From Xiphias gladius (lineage: Eukaryota; Chordata; Actinopteri; Istiophoriformes; Xiphiidae), in NCBI RefSeq assembly GCF_016859285.1, contig NC_053418.1, forward strand, positions 22,933,829 through 22,997,828: a stretch of DNA of 64,000 bases, in the 5' to 3' direction. Position 1 is the stretch's first letter. Each line of letters opens with the position of its first letter. The notes under the pieces were generated by a model. That model was given only the letters and a program-made list of their open reading frames with translations, made no database searches and had not been told where the DNA came from. Positions 1-10,547 of this stretch are shown here, in pieces. Both the position numbers and the translations under genes were made by a program.

Positions 1-419
1 ATTATTAAAAATTATTTGTGGGGTGAATTTGAATCTGTTGAAGTTAGGGATTTTTTGCAGTTTTGTGTCTTTTTGCTGCTTGACAGTTAGAAAGTGTTAA
101 CTTAGGCTTCATAAACCTTTTACACGTTTCTCCCCTCCATTGATTTGAAAGGGTTGGACTTTGCCCCAGTGTGCTTTCCCTTATCTCTCTCTGTCAATAA
201 GCCTCACTCCACTTCCCCCTCAGTGGCCATGCCTTATGTCCAATGTTGTAACAAACTGTGCCTGTTAAGCACCTTTCTAGAGGGGGTTCAGCTGTTAGAA
301 ATAGCTAGAAATACTCAGAAAAGAAAAATAATACACAAAAAATTAACATGAGAAACATAAAAATACACAAGAAGATGCAGTGGGCAAATACACACAAAAA
401 TGATGTCTTTCTCTAATAG

Positions 420-688
420 AGAGGACCCCTGGCATGTTGCAAAAATGGTGAAAAGCTACATGCAGCAGCACAACCTCCCTCAGAGAGAGGTAGTGGAGTC
501 CACAGGACTCAACCAGTCCCACCTCTCCCAGCACCTCAACAAAGGCACGCCCATGAAGAACCAGAAGAGAGCTGCTCTGTACAGCTGGTACGTCAAGAAG
601 CAGTGCGAGATCAGCCAGCGTGAGTACTGAAGTAGCCGTGGAGCTGCAAAGACCCGAGTTTCTGCTTTCACACACTGTTCACATTTCA

Positions 689-750
<62 letters not shown>

Positions 751-3700
751 CACACACACACGCACACAGACACACACGCACACATTTTCACACACCCCTC
801 AAATATCAGTTCTCTAAGAGACTGACACAGAAAGTTCTTACAGAAATATGTAAAAAAGAGAAAAACACACCACCACTTCCTTCCAGAATTTACCAATGCC
901 AAACATGGCCTTACATCAGTGGAGGAGCAAGGAGAAGATACAAGGAAAGGACGGAGGAACAGGTTCAAGTGGGGTCCAGCATCCCTGCAGATCCTTTTCC
1001 ATGCCTACGAACGACAGAAGAACCCCAGCAAAGAGGAGAGAGAGGGGTTAGTGGAGGAGTGCAACAGGTGAGATATAGTGACAGTACCAAGACGGAACAG
1101 GGTTTTTTTTCCACCTATTTTTTACAGCCTTGCTGAAAACTGAAACTGAACTGAAAAAGCCCCTGAAAGCTTGGTGTCTGAACCCATGCATTTCTCTATA
1201 ACCATAAATATTCATGACTATATTTTTGTGCAAATATCTCATGAAAGTTTCTACAGAAAGCTGAATGAATTTAGTGACTTTTCATCCAGTAACATCATCA
1301 AGTCAACATTTCAGTGTGTCCAATTCTTTGGTTTATGACGTAATTGTTACAAAACTAATGACATTCTGATCCACTGCAGCTGTATTTTGTGTTAAGCGCT
1401 AATTAACAAATGTTAGCATGTTAACAGGCTAAACTAAGGTGGTGAACCCGGTAAATATTACCTGCTAAGCCATGTTAGCATGCTGGTGCTAGCATTCAGC
1501 TCAAAGCACTGCTGTGTCCAAGTAAGGTCTCAGAGAGCCACTAAGTTGGCTTTAGACCTTTAGGCTTGTTTCGGTCAGCTATTTTAATTAGCATTTAAAT
1601 ATTATATTACACAAGACTACTGAACCTTTTAAGTATGTGGAGACTGACTGGAGTGACAAGTCTTAGAGTGTACCTCTATAGAAAAACTTTGTACAGTCTG
1701 GACCACTGGTTAATTTACCCAATATCTGAAGACATGATAGTAGAAAAAACACTTGTGGCCTTGGTAGGTTTTTCTGGTGCACAAGCTAAAACCTACAGTA
1801 TGTTTAGTGACTGTAGGCGACTGGTCAAACTCACAGAGGTTTGGAGAAAATCTCTAATACTATCTTGTCAAATTCGTATGAGCAGAAGCCTCAAGCAGAC
1901 AGCGTATACCTTTAAAAGGTAAAGCCATGTATCCGCATGCTCTTCCTCTCTCAGGGCAGAGTGTCTGCAGAGGGGAGTGTCCCCCTCTCAGCTTGCTGGA
2001 CTGGGGTCCAACCTGGTTACTGAGGTTCGGGTGTACAACTGGTTCGCCAACCGCCGCAAAGAGGAGGCCTTCCGTCACAAACTGGCCCTTGACACGCCTT
2101 TCACCAACCAATCTGCGTCATCTTCTAACCTAAACCTTCCACAGAGTCCTGAGCACGGTAATACTCTAACTGCCTTCAGGCAAGCGTGAAAAGGTTAAAA
2201 AGACCAAGTGAAATATAAGAGTGAACTCAACACTGTGAGTGTGCTGTTAATACAAAGTTTGACTTGCCTTGGCCAGATGTTGTCGTTTTGGGGACTGACT
2301 GATGTTGTTTTCCAGATGTGAAATACAGCCAGCAAATCCTGTGTGACACTTTGAGCTCAGCCAGAGGTAGCGGGGGAGAGAGAGTGGGGCGTCTTGTGGT
2401 CAGCCCTGTTCAACTGGAGCCGAGCCACACACTCCTCGAGACCCATAATCCCAAACCGGTAAGAACATGTGTCATTGTTCTTCACTAGTTTACTGTATAT
2501 TGTAGACGACCTGCATTTCCTGCTGCCATAATGATCATGTTGTTCTCTGGTCTCAGGTGTCCAGCTGTGGCCCACTGCCCCCAGTAAGCACTCTGACCTC
2601 CCTACACAGTCTGTCTGCCTCCCCTGCTTCCTCACAGGGCCTCATCATGGCCTCACTGCCCAGCGTCATGAGCCTGGGGGAGTCCTCACTTCTCATTGGT
2701 AACATTTGCTTGCCAGTTTCCTTTCTTTTCTAAGTAAGAATAAAAAAGCAAAATCTGAGAACCATGTCTTTGCCTGTTGATTCCCAGGTTTAACCTCCAC
2801 GCAGCCTCAGTCCGTACCTGTCATAAACAATGTAGGGGGTGGTTTCACAACGCTTCAGCCGTTCTCATTCCAGCAGCAGCTTCACGCCTCTCCGCAGCAG
2901 CCAATATCACAGCAGCTTCAGAGTCACATGGGTGCCAGTCCGTTCATGGCAACCATGGCGCAGCTGCCATGTCACAGTAAGGCTACAGCATTAAAATGAA
3001 ATGAGTTTAAAATGTTGGGTATTGATTCATTCATCTGTTCCTCATTTCAGTGTACAACAAGTCGGATTCACCCCAGTGCCATTCCTCCAGTCTGTTGTCA
3101 CAAGCCATGGTCATCACCGACAGCAACAGCCTGGGGACTCTGACCAGCCTCACTGCTGTCAGACAGGTAACTGGACCTGATGGGCTGGTCTATTATGAAT
3201 TTTAGGAAAAAAAAAAAAAAAGCTTCATAGCAATATTTGGCATTATATTATTTGGTTAAATGTCCTTGATTTTTTATTTTTGGTTTAGATTCTAACAGCA
3301 GATGCAGAGGAACAGACGGACCAACCTTTACAGGAAGATTCTCTGCACCTGCAGCCACACACACCTGTGCCAGGTACACAGCTGTACATACAAGTGTACT
3401 CCTGGACATCTACATCTCCACATCCTACTAAAAGAGTTTTGGGTTGAATTCATGGCTGATATCCTGCCTATGAATATTTCTTTGACCATTTCAGAGCCAC
3501 GTTTATCATTCAATATGACACAGTCAGTACAGGATGCATAAATGTTGCTCTAAAGTCTGTGAACCGTGGCGTGGGTAAAATTGTCTGGTATTAATCTGAT
3601 AGATGAATTTGAGAAATTGTAACGTTCTGGATTGATGTGTTTTTGGAATTGACATTCACTAATTCATTTTATCACATAAACTCCACCAAGTGCTCCCAAC

Positions 3701-4848
3701 GATTTTAAAGGAACATTTTGGGAAATACATTTGTCTTCTTGCCACACATTAGATGAGACGATTAGTGCCACTCTCCTATTTGTTCATTCAATATGAAGCT
3801 GGTGCCAGCAGCTGATTTGCATCGCTTCGCTTGTTGCCTGGCAACCCCGGGATGACAGCAATCCCAGCAATACTCCAGGAAATCACTACTTCTGGTCAAG
3901 AAATAGTCCGACACGTAACATCGTTTTTAAATTCTGGTTTTTGTACAGATTAAACAAAGAAGATATAACGTGTTAATTACAGAGGTTTAGAGCTGCTGGT
4001 AGTTGGCAGATGTTATCAGTTTCCCCGTTTCAAGTCTTGATGCTAATATAAGCTAACCAGTCACTGGCTCCCCCAATTACATAGTAGTATTGCTCTTCTT
4101 ATCTAAGTCTCTACAAAACCTTTTTCTTTTAAATTAGTTAAAAGACTATGTACTTTCCACGATGCCTTCCCTACAACATTAGATTCTCTGATGTAATAGT
4201 ATGTTTTGCTTCCTTTAGTGGTGGTAAAAGCTCTCTTTACTCCACATCATCGCTTACATTTCAGTAAAAACACTTTCAACAAGTTCTGGTTGATCGGAGT
4301 GTGTACATAATCCAGTTGGGTGATTACCCATTTCCAAAAGTGTTTGATTGAGCCCTTGTACAATATATTTTGCAGATGTCTTAATGTGGCATTGAAGTCC
4401 CAGTATTCTTGCCAAATCTTTTAAACTTTTCATATGATAATTAATAACACTTTTGACCTTAGCTTTACTTAATGCGACCAGTATGTCGACTGGCTGTGAT
4501 TTTAGGGACCTTTTGGCCAGTATTTTGGCATCCTCATTGCCCTCCAGACCTAAAAGGGCAGGAACCCTTCAGAAAAAAAAAAAACACTCAAACCTATGCT
4601 ATGCAGTCTGAACAGTACGCAGATGATTATAGCGCTGTTAGCATTCTCCAGGTATCACCTATAACTCTGTGCTGGAAAGAAACATTCAAAGCTAATTTTT
4701 AATTTTTTTGTCAACAGCATCTTCTGAGAGCTTGGAGCTGTATTCTGCCTCTCAGACAACAGACAGCCATCAGTCTCACCTCCTCTCACCCTCAACAACA
4801 GACATCAGCTCCTACATTCCTACACAAATGGTTTCTACTGCGCAGTAG
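420..4848 (+). CDS. hnf1a: Hepatocyte nuclear factor 1 alpha, exons 2-10 (5' partial)
   Basis: Homeodomain transcription factor that binds DNA as a dimer and drives liver, pancreas, gut and kidney genes. Coding exons read from splice sites: 420-619, 887-1067, 1955-2157, 2316-2458, 2557-2698, 2788-2976, 3051-3166, 3289-3373, 4718-4848; phases agree throughout. Exon 2 encodes the POU-specific domain ([18 protein letters not shown], then [16 protein letters not shown]). It is 200 bp with the same phases I recall for human exon 2. Exons 3-4 encode the atypical homeodomain, from [10 protein letters not shown] to [20 protein letters not shown], with the long HNF1-type loop between helices 2 and 3. 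The C-terminal transactivation region keeps [25 protein letters not shown] and the end [12 protein letters not shown], which fits HNF1A rather than HNF1B. Exon 1 (dimerisation domain) is left of the window; bases 1-419 are intron 1. Convergent with custos. Confidence 0.97.
689..785. repeat. (CA)n microsatellite in hnf1a intron 2
   Basis: A run of CA dinucleotides (about 690-748) followed by an interrupted CA/CG tract to about 785. It begins only about 70 bp after the exon 2 donor. A length-polymorphic marker candidate; no function is visible. Confidence 0.95.
1376..1566 (+). repeat. Teleost interspersed repeat (GTTAGCATG-rich) in hnf1a intron 3
   Basis: The segment carries repeated GTTAGCATG words, 'aggtggtgaac', 'cattcagctcaaagcac', then a 'ctcagagagcc' stretch. 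I recognise it as a very common short repeat in perch-like fish introns. Family name not certain; ends approximate. Confidence 0.65.
3709..4075 (+). repeat. Teleost interspersed repeat in hnf1a intron 9
   Basis: It starts with 'aaaggaacattttgggaaat' and carries 'agatgagacgattagtgcca', 'gttgcctggcaacc' and 'agatataacgtgttaattac'. These are diagnostic words of an abundant non-coding repeat of percomorph fish that I recall with part of its parts in another order. No coding capacity. Family name uncertain; ends approximate. Confidence 0.65.
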
Positions 4849-5095
4849 AAGTACTCTGGCAATGTAGTGTCTCCTCATTATCAGCTGGACTCTGACAGTG
4901 TTTTGTGATGGACAGCTACCCCCGGTGTAAGTTTCCAGAGAGACCTGGAGTCAGGGGCCACGGGGACGATTCAGCTTTGATGTTTCAAAGACTCTATGAC
5001 TCAAATGCCATACAACTGGAATATGAATAAGGATCCACATTGGAGAAGATTTCATGCAACAGAGAACCAACTGAAAATCAACACCAAAATGCATT

Positions 5096-5104
5096 TTTAT
5101 TAAA
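5096..5104. terminator. Overlapping poly(A) signals of hnf1a and custos
   Basis: ATTAAA on the plus strand (5099-5104) lies about 250 bp after the hnf1a stop. AATAAA on the minus strand (5096-5101) lies about 330 bp after the custos stop. They share three bases, so the two 3' UTRs probably overlap by a few tens of bases. Other weak ATTAAA-type signals lie nearby, so the actual cleavage sites are inferred. Confidence 0.5.
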
Positions 5105-5430
5105 ATAATGTTTTTTTTTAATATTCAGAAATTGTAAATTCAGTTGAAACTTGTGCACTGCATGTTACTGGCATTATTTTTTAACTCACTGCCTCAGAAT
5201 GCTTTTTTCACATTTTAATGAGTCTCTTGCATGACAAAGTAAAAACTACTTCAAGAATAACCATGGCAATGGTATTAAAAAATTTTTAGTGAAAAAATGG
5301 CTTCCAAAACTATCCTCAAAATACTTTGAATGATATCTCACCATCTCAACATTTCAAGCTTGTGACTGAATATGGCAGAGTGGAACATAGACAAACATAC
5401 TAGAACAGTAAAAGGTGATCCATAAGAAGA

Positions 5431-7168
5431 TCAGGTCAAAGCTTCTTCCTCTTTGTTTGCTTCTCGCTTCTTTTTCTTTTTCTGTTTTACTTTGACTTGC
5501 ATGTGTTCCTTTTCTGAGTTCCCAGGCTCACCGTTACTTTGAGCTTTAAGAGGAGAACTTGCACAGTCCACATGCGCACTTTCCTCTTGATACGGTTTCC
5601 TCTTTTTCTTTTTCTTATAAACATAGCTGTCTTCTCCCTCTGCCACTTTTTTCTTTTTCTTTATATTTCCTGAGCAGGGAGGCTCTGTCGAGGGAATTGA
5701 GAGTGTAGAGGACAGTGACGAAGAGGGTAAGAGATCTTTGACCGACACCGCTGCCTCTCTCAGCCTTGTTTCCATCTCACTGTCGCTGTCACTATGAAAG
5801 ACAGAGAAATGTATAATGTTACATTCAGAAGTATAAAAAAAAAAAAAAAATCAACGTTTTAAAATAATGTACTGGATAAGAACCTTGAGCTAGGAACTGG
5901 CCGACGCCTCACAGGGGCTTGAGGCTCCTCAGCTGTCTGTCCCGGGACCGATGTAGAAAATAGACGAAATCCTAAAAAACGTGGATAGCCATGCTTAAAG
6001 AGAAGGCAGCAAAATTCCCATAAAAGCAGTAAGGGTTAATAGAAAGAGAAACGTTACCTTTATCATCATTATCATCATCGTCACCACAACCACCACATTT
6101 TGCTGATTCCACACAGGATGAAGTTGTGTTCTGCTTTTCTGTAATGTAACTTACAGTAACACACATAGCATAGATGAGGTGTAAAAATGAGTGCATTCTT
6201 CCCTTACAAAATTAAAATCACTTTGACACGCCAAACTTCTCTGCAAAAAGAAAAATTACCTGTCAAGAAGATGTCCCAACTTTTTAGCAACGTGCGTTCG
6301 AAACCCTTGACTGACCTGGAGCTCGTTGCCATCGTGATCATGGTCAGCAACGATGACACTGGTGCACAGTAAGAAAATACTGAAGCTTATTCATTTTTAA
6401 TTATTCAACCATTTCACAGTTCATTTTCATTGGGTCTGCTTCAAGCTGCAGATGAAAAAAATCTCTTTATAATATAGCTGTGATAGGGATACATACAACA
6501 AGGTTTATCGCACTTCCTGTGGTATCTGTAACTGAAAAGCTAATTATGCAGGCTACAAATACTACGTGGGGATACAGAACCTCCATTACACTACTGTTTT
6601 CTACATAATGGCCGTGCAATAAGTGATTATTTTAAGGAAAAGACATACCGTTTTGACTGTTTCACATTGCTGTCCCCTTCTAAAATACACAAAGATGGCA
6701 ACAGTCATCCACAGAGATAACATGTATTTAATGAAGTACTGTACCTCTGTTTTCATAGACTAGCATGATACTCAGGGCTACGCTAAAACTTAGGTGCTTG
6801 AAGTTAAATCCCATAAACTGCAAGAGGTTAGAGGAAGGCAATGGGCCCTGAGTCTCACGAGGAAAATGTCTATTTCTGAAAGGCATGTAACTTTAAGTTT
6901 AATTACAACTAACACCACTGTGCATGAATCAGAAGTACTATGGGTGGACCTCACCGGGGTAATGTCGTATTTCTACAGGGGTCTGTCTGCCGTGCATCAC
7001 TGCTGACTTCGTCTCGCACCACAAACAAAACCAAAAGAACCAACTTTCACCTTTCCCTTTGTCAGTTCGTGTCTCCCAAACTGCTTCCTGACATCTCTTC
7101 AGTGCTTCGTCGTCACTACTACTGGAGTCGTCAGACACACCGACCATCTTTTTAACTGGGGCCGCCAT
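5431..7168 (-). CDS. custos: Protein CUSTOS (C12orf43 homologue)
   Basis: Vertebrate nuclear protein reported to bind beta-catenin and modulate canonical Wnt signalling. Six coding exons on the minus strand: 7051-7168, 6649-6679, 6260-6358, 6058-6149, 5884-5971, 5431-5791. They sum to 789 bases, or 262 residues plus stop, equal to the human length. The start follows Kozak-like GCCGCC on the plus strand: MAAPVKKMVGVSDDSSSSDD. Conserved blocks against human are DHDHDGNELQ with FRTHVAKKLGHLLDS, then GFRLFSTSVPGQ, then RLREAAVSVKDLLP. The C-terminus has several lysine runs of nuclear-localisation type. Exon 2 is a 31-nt microexon supported by phase on both sides. The donor after exon 5 (GTTCTT) is weak. 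Tail to tail with hnf1a, as in human. Confidence 0.93.
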
Positions 7169-7262
7169 GATAAAGCATGTGCTGTTGGTGTTGTCTGTTT
7201 TGAGCTGAGGATTCTGGGTAATGCAGTACATTCGTCAAAGGGGAACAGACAGAAATAGGCCT
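7169..7262 (-). promoter_or_regulatory. Compact custos 5' region
   Basis: Less than 120 bp separate the custos start codon (7168) from the inferred 3' end of unc119b, an AATAAA on the minus strand at 7281-7286. The custos promoter must therefore lie in, or overlap, the tail of unc119b. No TATA box is evident. Inferred from spacing only. Confidence 0.35.
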
Positions 7263-10200
7263 TTATATCAGATATGTGTTTTTATTCATCGCTGACTTCA
7301 TGCAAGTTGGAAAAAAAAAATTATTTGGCCTAGACCAAATCAGAGTAAAAATAAAATAAGACTGGGAATGTTTATTAAAATCCTCATTGTAATTACAGAG
7401 GAAGTCAAAGATCTTGAAAAACAAGAGTTTGTGCAAAAATGTCATCATTCCATGAAAAGTAAAACCAATCTAAAAGACTTGGACTCTAACTATCTATGTT
7501 ATTTTACATTTTCAACACAGAGCAGTGGAGTTCAGAATTAAAAAAAAACAAACAAACAAATGAACAACGTGCCTGATTAATGTCATAATAAAAAGGGGAA
7601 AGAAAATAATGGGAGAATATTCAGTTTTTTCAACAACTATCCAAAATCAGGCAGGTTTAAAAATATTAGCTGCAGAACTTGCTACATTTTTGTGAGTTAC
7701 AAATATAGCTGACTTAGTGTAAATATGCATACCGGTACATACAACCAGGTTTTAATTTTATTGACAGGCCAAATTATCATATTACCTGCTTTGTTTACCA
7801 TTCAATTAACATGCTATTTGTGATGCCAGCTGGAAGAAAGAAAAGTCCCCAAAAATCCCTGATAATTTATTTATAAAGAGCACTAGGTTTTCAACATCAA
7901 CACATTTTGCAGTCGGCCAGTTTTATTAACAATAAATCTGATATGACTAGAATGTATCATTTGTAAAAGCAGCCAATATAAAAAGAGGAATCCATGCAAT
8001 GGGTTACAGATTGGATCTATTACTTTTTTGGGTCAGTCATGTAGTGTTTTTGTGCAGATATACAAAGCGCACTCACTTCTCAAGGGATTTAGATCATCAG
8101 ATTTTAAAATAAAATACCACTGACTCATACTGTATGGCAAAACAATGTACAGTGTTCCCTGCTACGACAACAACAGTGCTGCTAGCCAACAGTCCAACTG
8201 ACATTCATCTATTGACTCCAACAGTTGAGGTTTGTATGGGGTCATTGAGCAAAGATTGCGGCTGTCCAAGTGTGTGCCTGATATCACACTTGTTTGACTG
8301 TGTTATTGAAGGGCTACACAATGAGTTGTCACTGATTATTCCAACTGTAAAATGTAAAGGTTTATATGAACAAACATGATGAGTATATGAAATGTCTTAA
8401 CGCAGGCTGTACGACATCCCCTGTTTCACACATGTCAGTACTGGGAGATGCTGTAAAATATTATATTGATCAGAGAGTGTAACGTGAGGAGCAGAATTCT
8501 CTTCACATCAGATTATTGGATGAGAGAAGCATCGAACTGCAGTGTCTGCCTTACAGCTGAATGAATCACAAGGTTCTCAGATATTAAATAACACTTTGAA
8601 CGCTTGGACACAAGGCACATGGAATCGATATTATAACTCATTAAAGGAAAGAGAAGCCCAGATCATTTGAGTATGGAAAAAAAGTTTTTCAGACTGTTCT
8701 GGGGGGTATGCATGATCTAACTGATTAACTGCAAGTTACATATGTCGTTAATCCAGCAATTCTGACCATTTACAAGGTTTTAGAATTATTTCTGACCTTT
8801 CAGGTAGCTGCTGATTTCCATTCATTTCTGTACAATATGAAAATCAGTGAAATGGAAGTAGCTAATCACAGTGGATATTTAGACTGGAAAAGGTGTTGCA
8901 AGCAAGAACTATTTTCAAACTCCTCATTGTTGGTGCGTTCAATGAATATGAACATCCGACATCTGACCTTCAGACTCTGCTGCCAAACAGCAACTTTTAC
9001 ACACAGTTTCCAGACTTTAGGAACACCCTTCAGTATATGCAAAATAATTTAACAGTATCACTGCCTCCTGAATGACCACGTACTTTAATCAGCGCCTCTC
9101 TGACAGTGTCAATAACATGAGCATTATAGGATTAACTAAGGTTGGATCTATTGCAGGGCTCTAGTGAAAAGTTGCATTAGATTGTACACGTGTACCTAAG
9201 AGACTGGAAACTTGTGTATGATAAAAATATTACACAATTTGTAGTAAACAAAGCCCATTTACTACAAATTGTGAAAAATCACCGGTAGCGTCCTTTAAAC
9301 AGCTTCCAAAAGTAGAAAAAGAGACAGCTCAACTTCTGTATTTATCCTAGTAACTCATTAAATCAACTACCAAGCTACATCTCTCTGTACTGTCATGCTG
9401 TTTGCTACGGTGGTAATTCATTGGTAATCTGAGAACCTGAGTGCAGAACAGCAGAAGATACACTCAGCAACTAGTTTAATGGGTATACCACACAACTGAC
9501 CAAACTCAGCTCCTACACAGTGGGATTCACAGTGCTGTTGTGCCAAATACACCACGAGAACAGACCTCAAGAGAATAAATGACCCTGTGATTATACACTG
9601 GAGTGGGTAAAACGGGCAGAGCAAACAGTTTTAGACATGGACGAAGATATAAAGCAAGATGTGTCAAGTCCAGTAACTTAGATTCTGCAGCTATCTTTTC
9701 CTAGCCGTGCATCGCAGAGTTTGGTAGAACAAACACTAGATTCCCAGTTGACAGCCAATGATGTAAAGGTTTTTGTCATAATGAATGTCAGAGATGAAAT
9801 GAGAACCTGAAGTCATGGAAAGAGCGCTGTTGCTGTGGTTGAATTAAAAGTTGTTCTACTAAAGAAAAGATTAGTCAACCAACCATATCAAATGGACACC
9901 GAGCTTAAATATCTGTCGTGAACAGCTCCAATGACTAACAACTTTTAGTAGATATTTAAAGAAAAATACAACTCAAACAATGTCAACTAGTGTTACACGA
10001 TCATCTAGGACTAACAATACTGTAAAACATCTAGGTAATGCTCACTTTTCCTTACGGGGAACACAACTGTCACTTGCAAAAGGTAGTTCAAATAAACCTC
10101 AACTGATTACATCTATATATTTAGGTAAATGAAGTAATAAGCAACACAGTCATGGCTTTGCCATGAGAGGTCTGTGACTCAAAGTGTCCCTTTCCAGCAG

Positions 10201-10547
10201 AGACGGCAAGAAACTTAAGGCAAAAGTGTTCAAGCAGTAAAATGATACTTGTGTGACAAACCAAAAGACGGAAAAAAAAAGAGGCTTCAGTCAGATTTAA
10301 CTGAGAAATATTTAAGAGAACATTCCTCGGAGTCCCAGAAACTGAGCTCTGTGAGGTATTGATGAATGGATCCATGATTTCATATCAAGGCAGATATGGT
10401 CTGTTGGTTCTGAAGAATGATGTCATGTTCGTTGGAATGTCCAAAAAGGAGAGAATACTTCTGTCCACCGAAAAGAAGCTTTTGGATGGTTGCAATCCAA
10501 GAAATCAATCCCCTGGGAGGTATTGCACACATTTTTTCCTTCAGGTA
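7263..10547 (-). other. unc119b: Probable long 3' UTR of unc119b
   Basis: These 3.3 kb between the unc119b stop and the minus-strand AATAAA (7281-7286) hold no recognisable coding exon and none of the common repeats seen elsewhere in the window. The stretch is AT-rich. UNC119B in human also has a multi-kilobase 3' UTR as I recall it. No other gene start is visible. RNA data would be needed to show that it is one continuous UTR. Confidence 0.5.

Noticed and set aside
420-4848. Assignment as hnf1b
   Set aside because: The C-terminal region ([20 protein letters not shown], final QMVSTAQ) and the custos neighbour fit HNF1A.
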